Notes: generated by a model from the letters alone, not told the origin. Counted from the stretch's first letter, positions 21,275 to 30,547 are shown. The stretch: DNA of 64,000 nucleotides from Sediminibacterium sp. (GCA_028687975.1 JAQTZD010000004.1:1-64000); one strand, 5' to 3'. Numbers and translations are program-made.

Positions 21275-22950
21275 CGTGGTCGTTTGGATTGTTGCTTTTG
21301 TACGAATTGCTCAAAGGCAGAAAGTGAAAAACTACTCAGGTTGGCCGCACGCGTTAAGCCGGCTTTCTGTGCAACCAGCACACCATACCGGCAATCATCA
21401 AACCCTTCAACAGCATGTGCATCCGGATTGATCGAGATCAGTACGTTTTTCTCCATTGCCCGATGAATCCATCTCCAGTCTATATCCAGGCGTCTGGGGT
21501 GTGCATTCAGCTCTATCACCACATCATTGGCCACACAGGCATCGATGATTTTTTCGTGATCAACCGGATAGCCGTTCCTACTCAATAACAAACGACCTGT
21601 CATATGTCCGAGGATAGATGTAAATGGGTTTTCAATGGCATTGATTAACCGGCTCATGGCTTTTTCCTGACTCATTTTAAGGTTGGAGTGAACCGATGCG
21701 ATCACGAGGTCGAAACTGTTCAGTATGGTGTTGGAATAATCCAGGCTGCCATCTGTAAGAATATCGCTCTCAATGCTTTTATATATTTTAAACGGGGCAA
21801 GCTGTTTGTTCAATTCATCAATCTGCTGATGTTGTGCCTTGATGCGGTCTTCCTGAAGTCCATTGGCATAGAACGCAGATTTGGAGTGGTCGCTGATCAC
21901 CAGAAACTGGAATCCTTTTTTAATGGCCGCCCGGGCCATTTCTTCAATGGTATTGCTGCCATCACTCCAGTTACTGTGACTGTGAATGATGCCGGTAATC
22001 TGGTCTGGTTCAATCACCGAATGCAGCTCATTGTTGCGGGCTGCGTGAATGATCCCGGCTGTTTCCCGCTGATAAGCAGGAATAGGGCAGATGTTGGCAT
22101 GATTGAAGATTTCATCCTCCGATGCATAGGTTGCTGTTGCATCCCATTGGGTAATTTCATCCCATTCTTTTAAGAATGCTTCACTGCAACTGGTGGTAAA
22201 CAATTTGCTTTGCAGTTGTTGTGCGCTCACCAGGTAGAAGCAAAGAAGGAGCTGCTCTTTTCCGGTGAAACTGATGAATTCGCTGGTTTCTTCTTTTACC
22301 TGAAAATCGTGACTGGTAAAAAAATCCTTTAATGCAGCGGCAGATTCATTGGTAACCCATTCCACCTGATTGATTACTTCCAGTTGTCTTCTGAATTCAC
22401 CGGTAAGTAAGAAACTTGTTTTAAAGGACGATTTCAGTTTTTGATTGATGACCTCTACTACCGACTCTACCTGTTGGTAGAGATAACTTCCCTGTGCACC
22501 CATGTAAAATTCGATGGATTCCCGGATGTTTTGCTGGGTTTTTTCGCCAAAGCCTTTGTAGAGCATGAGCCTGTTTTCGTTACAGGCATACAGCAGTTCA
22601 CCCAGTGTTTCAATTTCCAGTTCCTTCCAGATCGTTGCAATTTTTTTAGGTCCCAGCCCTTTGATGCTGAGCATTTCCAGTATGCCCTCCGGTGTTTTTT
22701 TCAGGTAGTCATCCAGCGCAGATAAACGCCCGGTTTCCAGTTGTTCTACGATGTTTTTTCCGATGCTGTCGCCGATTCCCCTGATTTTAAAAATCTGATC
22801 GGCGGGGAGGGTGGCCAGCTGGGAGGGGAGTTTTTCTATGGTGAAAGCCGCAGCAGCATAGGATTTGGCTTTAAAGGAGTTGTCTCCGTGTATATCCATT
22901 AGTTTGGATAGTAAACTAAAATTATCTGCAATGGCATAATTATTCATCAT
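21271..22950 (-). CDS. PolX-like protein: HhH domain, degenerate polymerase-X palm, C-terminal PHP phosphoesterase
   Basis: FKIRGIGDSIGKNI and SIKGLGPKKIATIWKEL HhH motifs; PHP motifs HSHSNWSDG, ISDHSKS, IESDIL, ASVHSN, NAHPRRLD, NPDAH. Confidence 0.9.
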   Translation of the reverse strand: MMNNYAIADNFSLLSKLMDIHGDNSFKAKSYAAAAFTIEKLPSQLATLPADQIFKIRGIGDSIGKNIVEQLETGRLSALDDYLKKTPEGILEMLSIKGLGPKKIATIWKELEIETLGELLYACNENRLMLYKGFGEKTQQNIRESIEFYMGAQGSYLYQQVESVVEVINQKLKSSFKTSFLLTGEFRRQLEVINQVEWVTNESAAALKDFFTSHDFQVKEETSEFISFTGKEQLLLCFYLVSAQQLQSKLFTTSCSEAFLKEWDEITQWDATATYASEDEIFNHANICPIPAYQRETAGIIHAARNNELHSVIEPDQITGIIHSHSNWSDGSNTIEEMARAAIKKGFQFLVISDHSKSAFYANGLQEDRIKAQHQQIDELNKQLAPFKIYKSIESDILTDGSLDYSNTILNSFDLVIASVHSNLKMSQEKAMSRLINAIENPFTSILGHMTGRLLLSRNGYPVDHEKIIDACVANDVVIELNAHPRRLDIDWRWIHRAMEKNVLISINPDAHAVEGFDDCRYGVLVAQKAGLTRAANLSSFSLSAFEQFVQKQQSKRPR

Positions 22951-22984
22951 AGTGTAAAATAATAAAGACGGCGAATATGGGCAT

Positions 22985-23009
22985 AAAAAATCCCGGACAT
23001 TGTCCGGGA
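22985..23009 (-). terminator. Rho-independent terminator downstream of the histone-H1-like gene
   Basis: On minus strand TCCCGGACA a TGTCCGGGA followed by TTTTTT. Confidence 0.85.
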
Positions 23010-23043
23010 CCTTAAATCTATTTCTGCTTTAGAAAGAAGAAAC

Positions 23044-23280
23044 TTACTTCTTAGCGGCTTTTTTAGGAGCAGCTTTCTTAGCAGCTTTTTTAGGAGCAGC
23101 TTTTTTAGCAGCTTTCTTAGGAGCAGCTTTTTTAGCGGCTTTTTTAGGAGCAGCTTTTTTAGCGGCTTTCTTAGGAGCAGCTTTTTTAGCGGCTTTCTTA
23201 GGAGCAGCTTTTTTAACGGCTTTCTTAGGAGCAGCTTTTTTAGCGGCTTTTTTAGGAGCAGCTTTTTTTGCAGTTGCCAT
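23044..23280 (-). CDS. Histone H1-like Lys/Ala/Pro-rich repeat protein
   Basis: MATAKKAAPKKAAKKAAPKKAVKKAAPKK...; ~9-aa unit AKKAAPKKA repeated about 8 times. Confidence 0.8.
   Translation of the reverse strand: MATAKKAAPKKAAKKAAPKKAVKKAAPKKAAKKAAPKKAAKKAAPKKAAKKAAPKKAAKKAAPKKAAKKAAPKKAAKK
23044..23280 (-). repeat. 27-bp in-frame tandem repeat inside the H1-like gene
   Basis: Unit ggagcagcttttttagcggctttctta (+ strand) tandemly repeated with few substitutions. Confidence 0.85.
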
Positions 23281-23354
23281 GTTTTTTAGATTTAATGGTT
23301 AGTAAATAATACCCTAAAATAAAAAAACTTATTTGGAACTACAAAATAATTTTT

Positions 23355-23621
23355 TTATGCAGTAGCTACAGAAGGTAAAACGGATACAGTTGTCTTGTCT
23401 GTTCTGCCTTTTTTGAATTCAACAATACCATCAGATAAAGCGAATAAAGTGAAGTCGGAACCAACTCCTACATTTTTACCAGGATGATATTGTGTACCTC
23501 TCTGACGAACGATGATGTTGCCGGAAAGTGCAGGCTGACCGCCGTAAATCTTAACACCCAAGCGTTTGCTTTGTGAGTCACGACCGTTCTTAACACTACC
23601 TTCCCCTTTTTTGTGTGCCAT
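23355..23621 (-). CDS. rpmA: 50S ribosomal protein L27
   Basis: [62 protein letters not shown]. Confidence 0.97.
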   Translation of the reverse strand: MAHKKGEGSVKNGRDSQSKRLGVKIYGGQPALSGNIIVRQRGTQYHPGKNVGVGSDFTLFALSDGIVEFKKGRTDKTTVSVLPSVATA

Positions 23622-23671
23622 AGTTATATGATTTTAAACTTTGGTTGCCCGCAGGCATTCAAAGCGTTTTA

Positions 23672-23977
23672 TTAAGCGATGCTTTCGATTTTGATTCTTG
23701 TATAGTGAGTACGGTGACCGTGCTTCTTGCGGAAGCCTTTCCTCCTCTTCATTTTAAAGGCGATCACTTTTTCTCCCTGTACGAGGTCACTGATTATTTC
23801 TGCTTTTACAGTTGCTTTCACAGCTGCTCCTGTAGAAATAGTACCGTCCTTGTCAACGAACAATACATCATTGAACTCTACTTTGTCTCCGGTTTTGCCC
23901 TGCAGGTGAGGAACATACAAGCTTTGACCTTCTTGCACTTTAAATTGTTGACCTGCGATTTTTACAACTGCTAACAT
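23672..23977 (-). CDS. rplU: 50S ribosomal protein L21
   Basis: MLAVVKIAGQQFKVQEGQSLYVPHLQGKTGDKVEF...KMKRRKGFRKKHGHRTHYTRIKIESI. Confidence 0.97.
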   Translation of the reverse strand: MLAVVKIAGQQFKVQEGQSLYVPHLQGKTGDKVEFNDVLFVDKDGTISTGAAVKATVKAEIISDLVQGEKVIAFKMKRRKGFRKKHGHRTHYTRIKIESIA

Positions 23978-23998
23978 AGCTATCCAAAATTAGGACGG

Positions 23999-24006
23999 CA
24001 AAGGTA
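23999..24006 (-). promoter_or_regulatory. Bacteroidota -7 box (TACCTTTG) upstream of rplU-rpmA
   Basis: CAAAGGTA on + strand, 22 nt upstream of the rplU start. Confidence 0.55.
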
Positions 24007-24094
24007 GGGTTTTACGGGAATAAATCACAAAGATTTTCGAAATAAATTATCACAAATTTAGTTATTTGCCTCACCAAACCGGCCAACAAGGCCC

Positions 24095-24102
24095 TATTTT
24101 TG
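24095..24102 (+). promoter_or_regulatory. Bacteroidota -7 box (TATTTTTG) upstream of the GH3-family gene
   Basis: Exact TAnnTTTG match 25 nt upstream of the ATG. Confidence 0.5.
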
Positions 24103-24127
24103 CCTTTAGATTGATCATCAGCGAATT

Positions 24128-25630
24128 ATGAACCTCAAATCCCTAGTGGCAAAACCCTTTGCCCAGCTCATATACAACAAGACCCGAAAGGGGATGCTTT
24201 TGGCAGTGGAGCACCAGGAAGCCATTTTCAGGGCCCAGCTGAAGGCGGGTATACATACCCGGTTCGGGAAAGACCACCGGCTGGCGGAGGTATCCGACTA
24301 TGCCGGCTATACCCAGGCGGTTCCCGTCAGGGATTACGAACTGCTGAAACCCTATATTGAAGAAATCAAGCAGGGAAAGCAAAACGTGCTCTGGAAGGGC
24401 AGCCCCATTTATTTTGCCAAAACCAGCGGTACCACCAGCGGGGTGAAATACATTCCGATTACCAGGGATTCCATCCCCAATCACATCAACAGTGCCAGAA
24501 ATGCCCTGTTTTGTTATATGGCCGAAACCGGCAACTATGCTTTTGCCAACGGAAAGATGATTTTCCTGAGCGGTTCCCCCGTGTTGGAAAGAACCGGGAA
24601 TATTCCTACTGGCCGGCTCAGCGGTATCGTGAATCACCATATTCCGGCTTACCTGCGGTCTAACCAGCTCCCGAGCTATGAAACCAACTGTATAGAGGAA
24701 TGGGAAGCCAAACTCGATAAAATTGTGGCAGAAACCCTCCACAAAGACATGACCCTGATCAGCGGTATACCCCCATGGATGCAGATGTATTTTGACAGGC
24801 TGATCGAAAAATCAGGTAAAAAAGTAGGGGAACTCTTCCCTCATTTCAGTGTAATGGTTCAGGGAGGGGTCAATTTTGAACCTTATAAGGCTAAATTATA
24901 TGAAAGCATTGGCCGGAAAGTGGATTCCGTGGAGTTGTTCCCCGCCAGTGAGGGCTTCTTTGCTTTCCAGGATTCGCAGAGTGAGCCGGGCATGCTCCTG
25001 AATACCAACAGCGGTATTTTTTACGAGTTCATCCCCGCAGGGGAAATCTTTAATGAAAACCCTACCCGCTTATCACTGAAAGATGTAAAGCTGGGCGAAA
25101 ATTACGCCCTGGTCATCAACAGCAATGCCGGTTTGTGGGGGTACAACCTGGGAGATACGGTCAGATTCGTGAGTCTGGCGCCATACAGGCTGGTTGTTAC
25201 GGGAAGAATCAAACATTTTATATCTGCCTTTGGCGAGCATGTGATCGGAGAGGAAGTGGAGCAGGCAATGTTACAGGCCTGTGCTGTACACCAGGCCAAG
25301 GTAACGGAGTTTACAGTGGCGCCCATGATACAGCAGGGAGCGGGTAAGAGCTATCATGAATGGCTCGTTGAGTTTGAGACGCCTCCGGCAGATATGGAGC
25401 AGTTCCGAAATGACCTGAATAACCTGATGCGCGAAAAGAATGTGTATTACGACGACCTGATGCGGGGTAATATCCTGTTACCGCTTCGACTTACCATTGT
25501 TGCCCGGAACGGGTTCATCAATTACATGAAGTCGATCGGTAAACTGGGCGGACAGAACAAAGTGCCCCGGCTGAGCAATAACAGGGAGATCGCCGAAGCA
25601 TTAAAACCGTATGTACAGGCTCAGGCGTAA
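24128..25630 (+). CDS. GH3 auxin-responsive promoter family protein (acyl-adenylating fold)
   Basis: FAKTSGTTSGVKYIPITRDS (P-loop-like), SVELFPASEGFFAFQD, NLGDTVRFVSLAPYRLVVTGRIKHFISAFGEHV. Confidence 0.9.
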   Translation: MNLKSLVAKPFAQLIYNKTRKGMLLAVEHQEAIFRAQLKAGIHTRFGKDHRLAEVSDYAGYTQAVPVRDYELLKPYIEEIKQGKQNVLWKGSPIYFAKTSGTTSGVKYIPITRDSIPNHINSARNALFCYMAETGNYAFANGKMIFLSGSPVLERTGNIPTGRLSGIVNHHIPAYLRSNQLPSYETNCIEEWEAKLDKIVAETLHKDMTLISGIPPWMQMYFDRLIEKSGKKVGELFPHFSVMVQGGVNFEPYKAKLYESIGRKVDSVELFPASEGFFAFQDSQSEPGMLLNTNSGIFYEFIPAGEIFNENPTRLSLKDVKLGENYALVINSNAGLWGYNLGDTVRFVSLAPYRLVVTGRIKHFISAFGEHVIGEEVEQAMLQACAVHQAKVTEFTVAPMIQQGAGKSYHEWLVEFETPPADMEQFRNDLNNLMREKNVYYDDLMRGNILLPLRLTIVARNGFINYMKSIGKLGGQNKVPRLSNNREIAEALKPYVQAQA

Positions 25631-25699
25631 ATATTGTGAACCAAGTGTACTGCATATTTGCTTATTTTTAGCCAATCCAGTAGCTGATAAAATCATTGA

Positions 25700-26857
25700 A
25701 TGAATCAAAAACGCATTGCCATATTCGGATCTACCGGTTCCATCGGTACACAGGCTTTGGACGTGATCAAGGCAAACCCGGATCTTTTTTCTGCTGAAAT
25801 ATTGACTGCGCAGTCCAATGATGAACTGCTGATTAAACAGGCATTGTTCTTCAATCCCAATATTGTGGTGATCGGAGATGAAAAAAAATACCAGACGGTT
25901 AAAGCGGCTTTATCGCATACCAATGTGAAAGTGTTTGCAGGAGAAGCTGCCATTGCGGAAGCTGCTCTGATGGATTGTTACGATATAATGCTGGCGGCCA
26001 TTGTGGGATATGCCGGTTTAAGGCCTACGCTGAATGCAATAGAACTGGGCAAGCCCATTGCCCTGGCCAATAAAGAAACCCTGGTGGTGGCGGGCGATAT
26101 TGTAATGCGTCAGGCGGCAGAAAAACGAATTCCGATTATTCCGGTAGACAGTGAACACTCTGCCATTTTTCAGTGCCTGGTAGGCGAGGGTAGAAACAAG
26201 ATTGAAAAGATTGTACTGACCGCAAGCGGAGGCCCTTTCCTCGGAAAGAAACCCAACTTTCTGGTGAACGTTAAAAAAGACCATGCGCTGCAGCACCCCA
26301 ATTGGAGCATGGGTGCTAAAATCACCATCGACTCTGCCACCCTTATGAACAAAGGGCTGGAAATGATCGAGGCCAAATGGCTCTTCAATCTCGAGGCGCA
26401 CCAGATTCAGGTAGTGGTACACCCCCAAAGCATCATCCACAGCATGGTGATGTTCAACGACGGCAGCATCAAAGCTCAGATGGGCCTGCCCGATATGAAG
26501 TTGCCCATTCAATATGCGCTGGCATTTCCGCAACGGGTTGCCAATGATTTTCCACGCTACGACTTTAAAAAACCAAGTACCCTCACATTTGAGGAGCCGG
26601 ATTTAAAAACCTTTCGTAACCTGGCGCTGGCAACAGATGCGCTGTACAAAGGAGGAAATATGCCGTGCATCCTGAATGCTGCCAATGAAATAGCCGTTTT
26701 TGCGTTTCTTCGCAACCGGATTGGTTTTCTGGATATGACCGAAATGGTGGAACAAACCATGGCAAAGGTTTCGTTCATTGAACAACCTACGCTTCAGGAA
26801 TATTTTGATACCGATGCAGAAGCACGTGATTTTGCGGCTTCTCTTGTACACATGTAA
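25700..26857 (+). CDS. dxr: 1-deoxy-D-xylulose-5-phosphate reductoisomerase
   Basis: IAIFGSTGSIGTQALDVI; LANKETLVVAGDIV; PVDSEHSAIFQCL; TASGGPF; NKGLEMIEAKWLF. Confidence 0.97.
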   Translation: MNQKRIAIFGSTGSIGTQALDVIKANPDLFSAEILTAQSNDELLIKQALFFNPNIVVIGDEKKYQTVKAALSHTNVKVFAGEAAIAEAALMDCYDIMLAAIVGYAGLRPTLNAIELGKPIALANKETLVVAGDIVMRQAAEKRIPIIPVDSEHSAIFQCLVGEGRNKIEKIVLTASGGPFLGKKPNFLVNVKKDHALQHPNWSMGAKITIDSATLMNKGLEMIEAKWLFNLEAHQIQVVVHPQSIIHSMVMFNDGSIKAQMGLPDMKLPIQYALAFPQRVANDFPRYDFKKPSTLTFEEPDLKTFRNLALATDALYKGGNMPCILNAANEIAVFAFLRNRIGFLDMTEMVEQTMAKVSFIEQPTLQEYFDTDAEARDFAASLVHM

Positions 26858-26894
26858 TTTTAATTTGTAAAATAAAACCTTCGGGAAATTAGAT

Positions 26895-28244
26895 ATGAGT
26901 TTATTAGCAATTGACTGGTTAAGTGTGGGCGTGAAAATGGGGCAGTTTATTTTGTCCTTTTCCATTTTGGTAATTCTGCATGAACTGGGGCACTATCTGC
27001 CGGCTAAATTCTTTAAATGCAGGGTCGAAAAATTTTATCTGTTCTTTAATCCATGGTTCAGTCTCTGGAAAAAGAAAATAGGCGAAACAGAATATGGTCT
27101 TGGCTGGATTCCTTTTGGCGGTTATGTTAAAATAGCCGGTATGATCGATGAGAGTATGGACAAGGAACAAATGAACCTTCCTGCACAGCCCTGGGAGTTT
27201 CGTTCCAAGCCTGCCTGGCAGCGACTCATTATTATGGTGGGTGGTGTAGTGGTAAATGTGATACTGGCCGTCGTTATTTTTATTGGTATTACCTGGGTTT
27301 GGGGCGAAGAACAATTGCCTGTGAAAAACCTGAAATATGGTGTGCACGTAGATTCTCTTGCCAAAACAATTGGTATGCAGGATGGAGACAATGTGGTTGG
27401 TATCGACGGTCAGCCGATTGTTAATTTTGGTACCCTCGAATCCGAAATGGTCCTGAAAGAAGCTAAAAAATTACAGATTATCCGCAACGGCAGTCCGATA
27501 GAGCTGAGCATTCCTGAACACTTCTCTAAAACCATTGTGAAGCAAAAGAAATTTGCCGGCATGATAATACCCCGGTATCCGGTAATCATCGATTCTGTGG
27601 GCAAGTCTGCCACCATTACCAACGGAGAATTGCGCAAGGGAGATACCCTGATTGCCATCAACAATCAGCTATGCCCTTACTACAACGATTTTGATGCCAT
27701 CAAAAAAAGATACAGCGATTCGCTGGTAACACTCAGCCTGATCAGAGGGGCAGATACCGTACAAGTGAAAGCCCTCATCAACGACAAAGGATCTATTGGC
27801 TTTTTTGCCGTAAGTCCTTATTCCATTCTTGGAACCGTTACTTCCGAATATACCCTGCTGCAGTCTGTTCCGATCGGATTCAGGCATTGCTGGGAAACAC
27901 TGGATAAATATGTAACAGGGATCAAGCAGATTTTTACCGGTAAGGTAAATGCCAGTGATTCATTGGGAAGCGTGATCAGTATCGGAAATACCTTCCCTGG
28001 TGTTTGGGACTGGGAAAGATTCTGGACACTCACCGGTATTTTCTCCATTGTGCTCGCCTTCATGAATATTTTGCCCATACCGGCGCTGGATGGCGGACAT
28101 GCCCTGTTTACCATCTATGAAATGATTTCCGGCCGAAAACCAGGCGACAAATTCATGGAATATGCCCAAATGGCAGGTATGATACTGCTTTTAGGGCTTA
28201 TGGCATACGCTTTGGGGTTAGACTTCTGGAGGTTATTGAAGTAA
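26895..28244 (+). CDS. rseP: RIP metalloprotease RseP (site-2 protease)
   Basis: LHELGHYLPAKFF zinc motif; PDZ-like central region; NILPIPALDGGHALFTIYEMI. Confidence 0.95.
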   Translation: MSLLAIDWLSVGVKMGQFILSFSILVILHELGHYLPAKFFKCRVEKFYLFFNPWFSLWKKKIGETEYGLGWIPFGGYVKIAGMIDESMDKEQMNLPAQPWEFRSKPAWQRLIIMVGGVVVNVILAVVIFIGITWVWGEEQLPVKNLKYGVHVDSLAKTIGMQDGDNVVGIDGQPIVNFGTLESEMVLKEAKKLQIIRNGSPIELSIPEHFSKTIVKQKKFAGMIIPRYPVIIDSVGKSATITNGELRKGDTLIAINNQLCPYYNDFDAIKKRYSDSLVTLSLIRGADTVQVKALINDKGSIGFFAVSPYSILGTVTSEYTLLQSVPIGFRHCWETLDKYVTGIKQIFTGKVNASDSLGSVISIGNTFPGVWDWERFWTLTGIFSIVLAFMNILPIPALDGGHALFTIYEMISGRKPGDKFMEYAQMAGMILLLGLMAYALGLDFWRLLK

Positions 28245-28261
28245 TCATCCGAATTTGAGCT

Positions 28262-28269
28262 TAACTTTG
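28262..28269 (+). promoter_or_regulatory. Bacteroidota -7 box (TAACTTTG) for tmRNA
   Basis: Exact TAnnTTTG match 17 nt upstream of the mature tmRNA 5' end; TTG at 28236-28238 upstream. Confidence 0.55.
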
Positions 28270-28286
28270 TTCTCTTTTCATTTACT

Positions 28287-28655
28287 GGGGCCGTGTTGGT
28301 TTTGACAGCATAGGTTACGGTTGGTGTAAGCATGCAGTGCGTTGGATAATTAGCACTTTAATCTGAATATTCAACCATTATCTGGCAATACACAGTATGC
28401 CATGGCTGCCTAATCAGTGATTAGACCGTCATTTGGGCCGCCGCACAGGTTCGCTTCTTTCCAGGTGCCGCCGCCGACTCAAAACAAAAGGAGATGCTGC
28501 AACAAAAGGCTGTGATTGTTGCCTAAGCTTATTCAGCTAAGCTGCGGGTTGGTTTGTTTCTTTCCGGCACGCGGCCGACAATTAATAAGAAAATAAGCAT
28601 GTAGAAAGCTAATGGTCACGATGTTTGGACACCGGTTCGAATCCGGTCGGCTCCA
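28287..28655 (+). ncRNA. ssrA: tmRNA; tag peptide read as GNTQYAMAA (28384-28410, stop 28411-28413)
   Basis: 5' GGGGCCGTGTTGGTTTTGACAG pairs with 3' CGGCTCC-A; T-arm GGTTCGAATCC; tag ORF GGC AAT ACA CAG TAT GCC ATG GCT GCC TAA. Confidence 0.93.
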
Positions 28656-28657
28656 CT
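28647..28657 (+). repeat. Putative attL core, TCGGCTCCACT, at tmRNA 3' end
   Basis: Identical 11-mer at 39174-39184. Confidence 0.4.
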
Positions 28658-28658
28658 T

Positions 28659-28686
28659 AAGGGGAAAATTGAAAAATTTTCCCCTT
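28659..28686 (+). terminator. Terminator following tmRNA
   Basis: AAGGGGAAAATT gaaa AATTTTCCCCTT perfect stem. Confidence 0.7.
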
Positions 28687-28904
28687 CTCTTTCCCAGAAT
28701 AAAAGATATTTTTCTTTCAATTTCAATTCGTTATGTGCAAGCATTTTTATTAGTGTAGGGGTTCGATAGGTACCCTCTTTATAGTATAAATTGTGATCGA
28801 ACACCTTCCTTAGGAGTTTCTGCTCATTACAACACTCAAAGACTGGTAAACAAACCTAAGGTCTGTGAGTTGGCCAACATACCATACATCTCTTTCCTTT
28901 TAGT

Positions 28905-30314
28905 GAGGCATATGCTATTCTATCCAAGGCCATGACTGATCAGAGTTTAAAAGCAATGGCAGAAATTATTTCAGGAAAGAAGCAGACTATCGCATTGGAA
29001 GAAGCAAGAGAGCTTGCCAAACCTGTGCTTAAATTTAAAAATGAATGAGGAAGACTACCGGACATCAAATCGGCTGACCTCTGGGAACAGCGGATGGCAC
29101 AAAGCATTGCTGTCTTAGTAAGATTAAAATCAGAAGAAAAAATGGCTAAGAAGAAGCAAATAACAGCAGAAGATGATGCACTACTTGCCGATCTGGGTAT
29201 AGAAGTTGAGGTTAAGAAAACTCTCACTCATTCGGCAGTGGAAGAACGTGTAATTGCTGGTTTTGAAGAAATACAAAAATTCGTAGAGAAAAACGGGCGT
29301 ATTCCTTTATATGCGGAGGGCAATGATATTTTTGAACGTCTCTACGCGATTCGATTGGATCAAATACGTAAACATCAAGAATTTATCTCATTGCTCAAAG
29401 ACAGAGATCACCAAGGATTACTAAACGGCGATTATCAGCCTCTCATGGAAATTTCCGATGATATCGATGACGATGAATTGCTGGAAAAGCTTGGCGTAAA
29501 TGAAAGCGCTGAAGATACCATCACAAATCTCAAGCATGTAAAATCCAGAGCTGAGAAGCGTGAAGTTGAAGAGATTACCACCCGGACAAGATGTGAAAAT
29601 TTTGAGAAATTCAAACAGTTATTTGATATGGTAAAAAGAGATATTAAATCCGGATATACGAAAACAAAACTTAAAGTCGGTCATTTTATTATCCTGGGCG
29701 GTCAACTTGCATACATCGATCAAATAGGTGAGACCTTCAAAGCGCCAAATGGTGATGACGATGCGCGTTTACGTGTAATTTATGGCACAATGCCACCGAA
29801 AGCAATATTCTGCTTCGTTCGCTCATCCGTGCAATGTACAAGTATGAAACCAGCCGATTTGTAACTGGAGAAAATGCAGGTCCACTGTTTTCAAATCAAA
29901 GTAGTGAAGATGTATCGAGTCAGGAGTTATCTACGTGTTACGGAGCCTTTCCGATCATCCAGTCGTGAAAGAACACAGAAACATTGTTCATAAAATTGGG
30001 GTTGCCGGTGGAGATGTTAAAATGCGGGTTCCCATGCAAAGTACGATCATACCTAATGGCAGATGTTGAGATTATCGCAACCTATAAATTAGCAAATCTG
30101 AATAGGGTGAGGCTGGAAAAAATATTCCATAGGTTTCTTAACACAGCAAAACTAAATATTGAGGTAAAGGATCGATTCGGAAAAATCAGTAAAGGATCAA
30201 GAATGGTTTTTGGCGCCTTTATTTATCATTGACGAGATGGTTGAAAAAATAAAAAAGGGTACGGTAGCAGATTATTTTTATGATCCCTCATCTGCTCAAA
30301 TCATAAGATCGTAA
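28905..30314 (+). pseudogene. Decayed GIY-YIG / T5orf172-like nuclease-family protein, with a nonsense codon and several frameshifts
   Basis: In-frame TGA at 29046-29048 between KPVLKFKNE and GRLPDIKSADLWEQRM; ORF 29094-29864 then frameshift ~29786 to NATESNILLRSLIRAMYKYETSRFVTGENAGPLFS; then HRNIVHKIGVAGGDVKMR; then frameshift to YLMADVEIIATYKLANLNRVRLEKIFHRF; then frameshift ~30186 to EWFLAPLFIIDEMVEKIKKGTVADYFYDPSSAQII. Confidence 0.75.
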
Positions 30315-30343
30315 AGCCGTTTCTGCATATCCAATCTTTATTT

Positions 30344-30416
30344 GGTCAGTTTGAATCGGACAGAGTGGGGCAATCTGAACTGGACAAGATGGGTCAGCTT
30401 AAATCGAAATCAATTG
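30344..30416. repeat. Three degenerate 24-bp tandem units, possibly a remnant IS21-type terminal repeat array
   Basis: GGTCAGTTTGAATCGGACAGAGTG / GGGCAATCTGAACTGGACAAGATG / GGTCAGCTTAAATCGAAATCAATTG. Confidence 0.5.
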
Positions 30417-30547
30417 ATCAGAGCGATCGGATTTTGCATGATTCCTGCTTATGGATATAAATCTAAGACTCTAAAGTTCAATTTTATATGGATATATTGA
30501 CAAATATTTCAAGGCCTATGCTCATACGCCAATAATGAATACTAAAA

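Noticed and set aside
23044-23280. Regular 27-bp repeats that could be mistaken for a CRISPR array
   Set aside because: Repeats are contiguous with no unique spacers and encode an in-frame Lys/Ala/Pro-rich protein; no cas genes nearby.
28616-28804. 62-aa minus-strand ORF ending GADRIRTGVQTS
   Set aside because: Runs antisense through the tmRNA 3' end; classic spurious translation of a tRNA-like domain.
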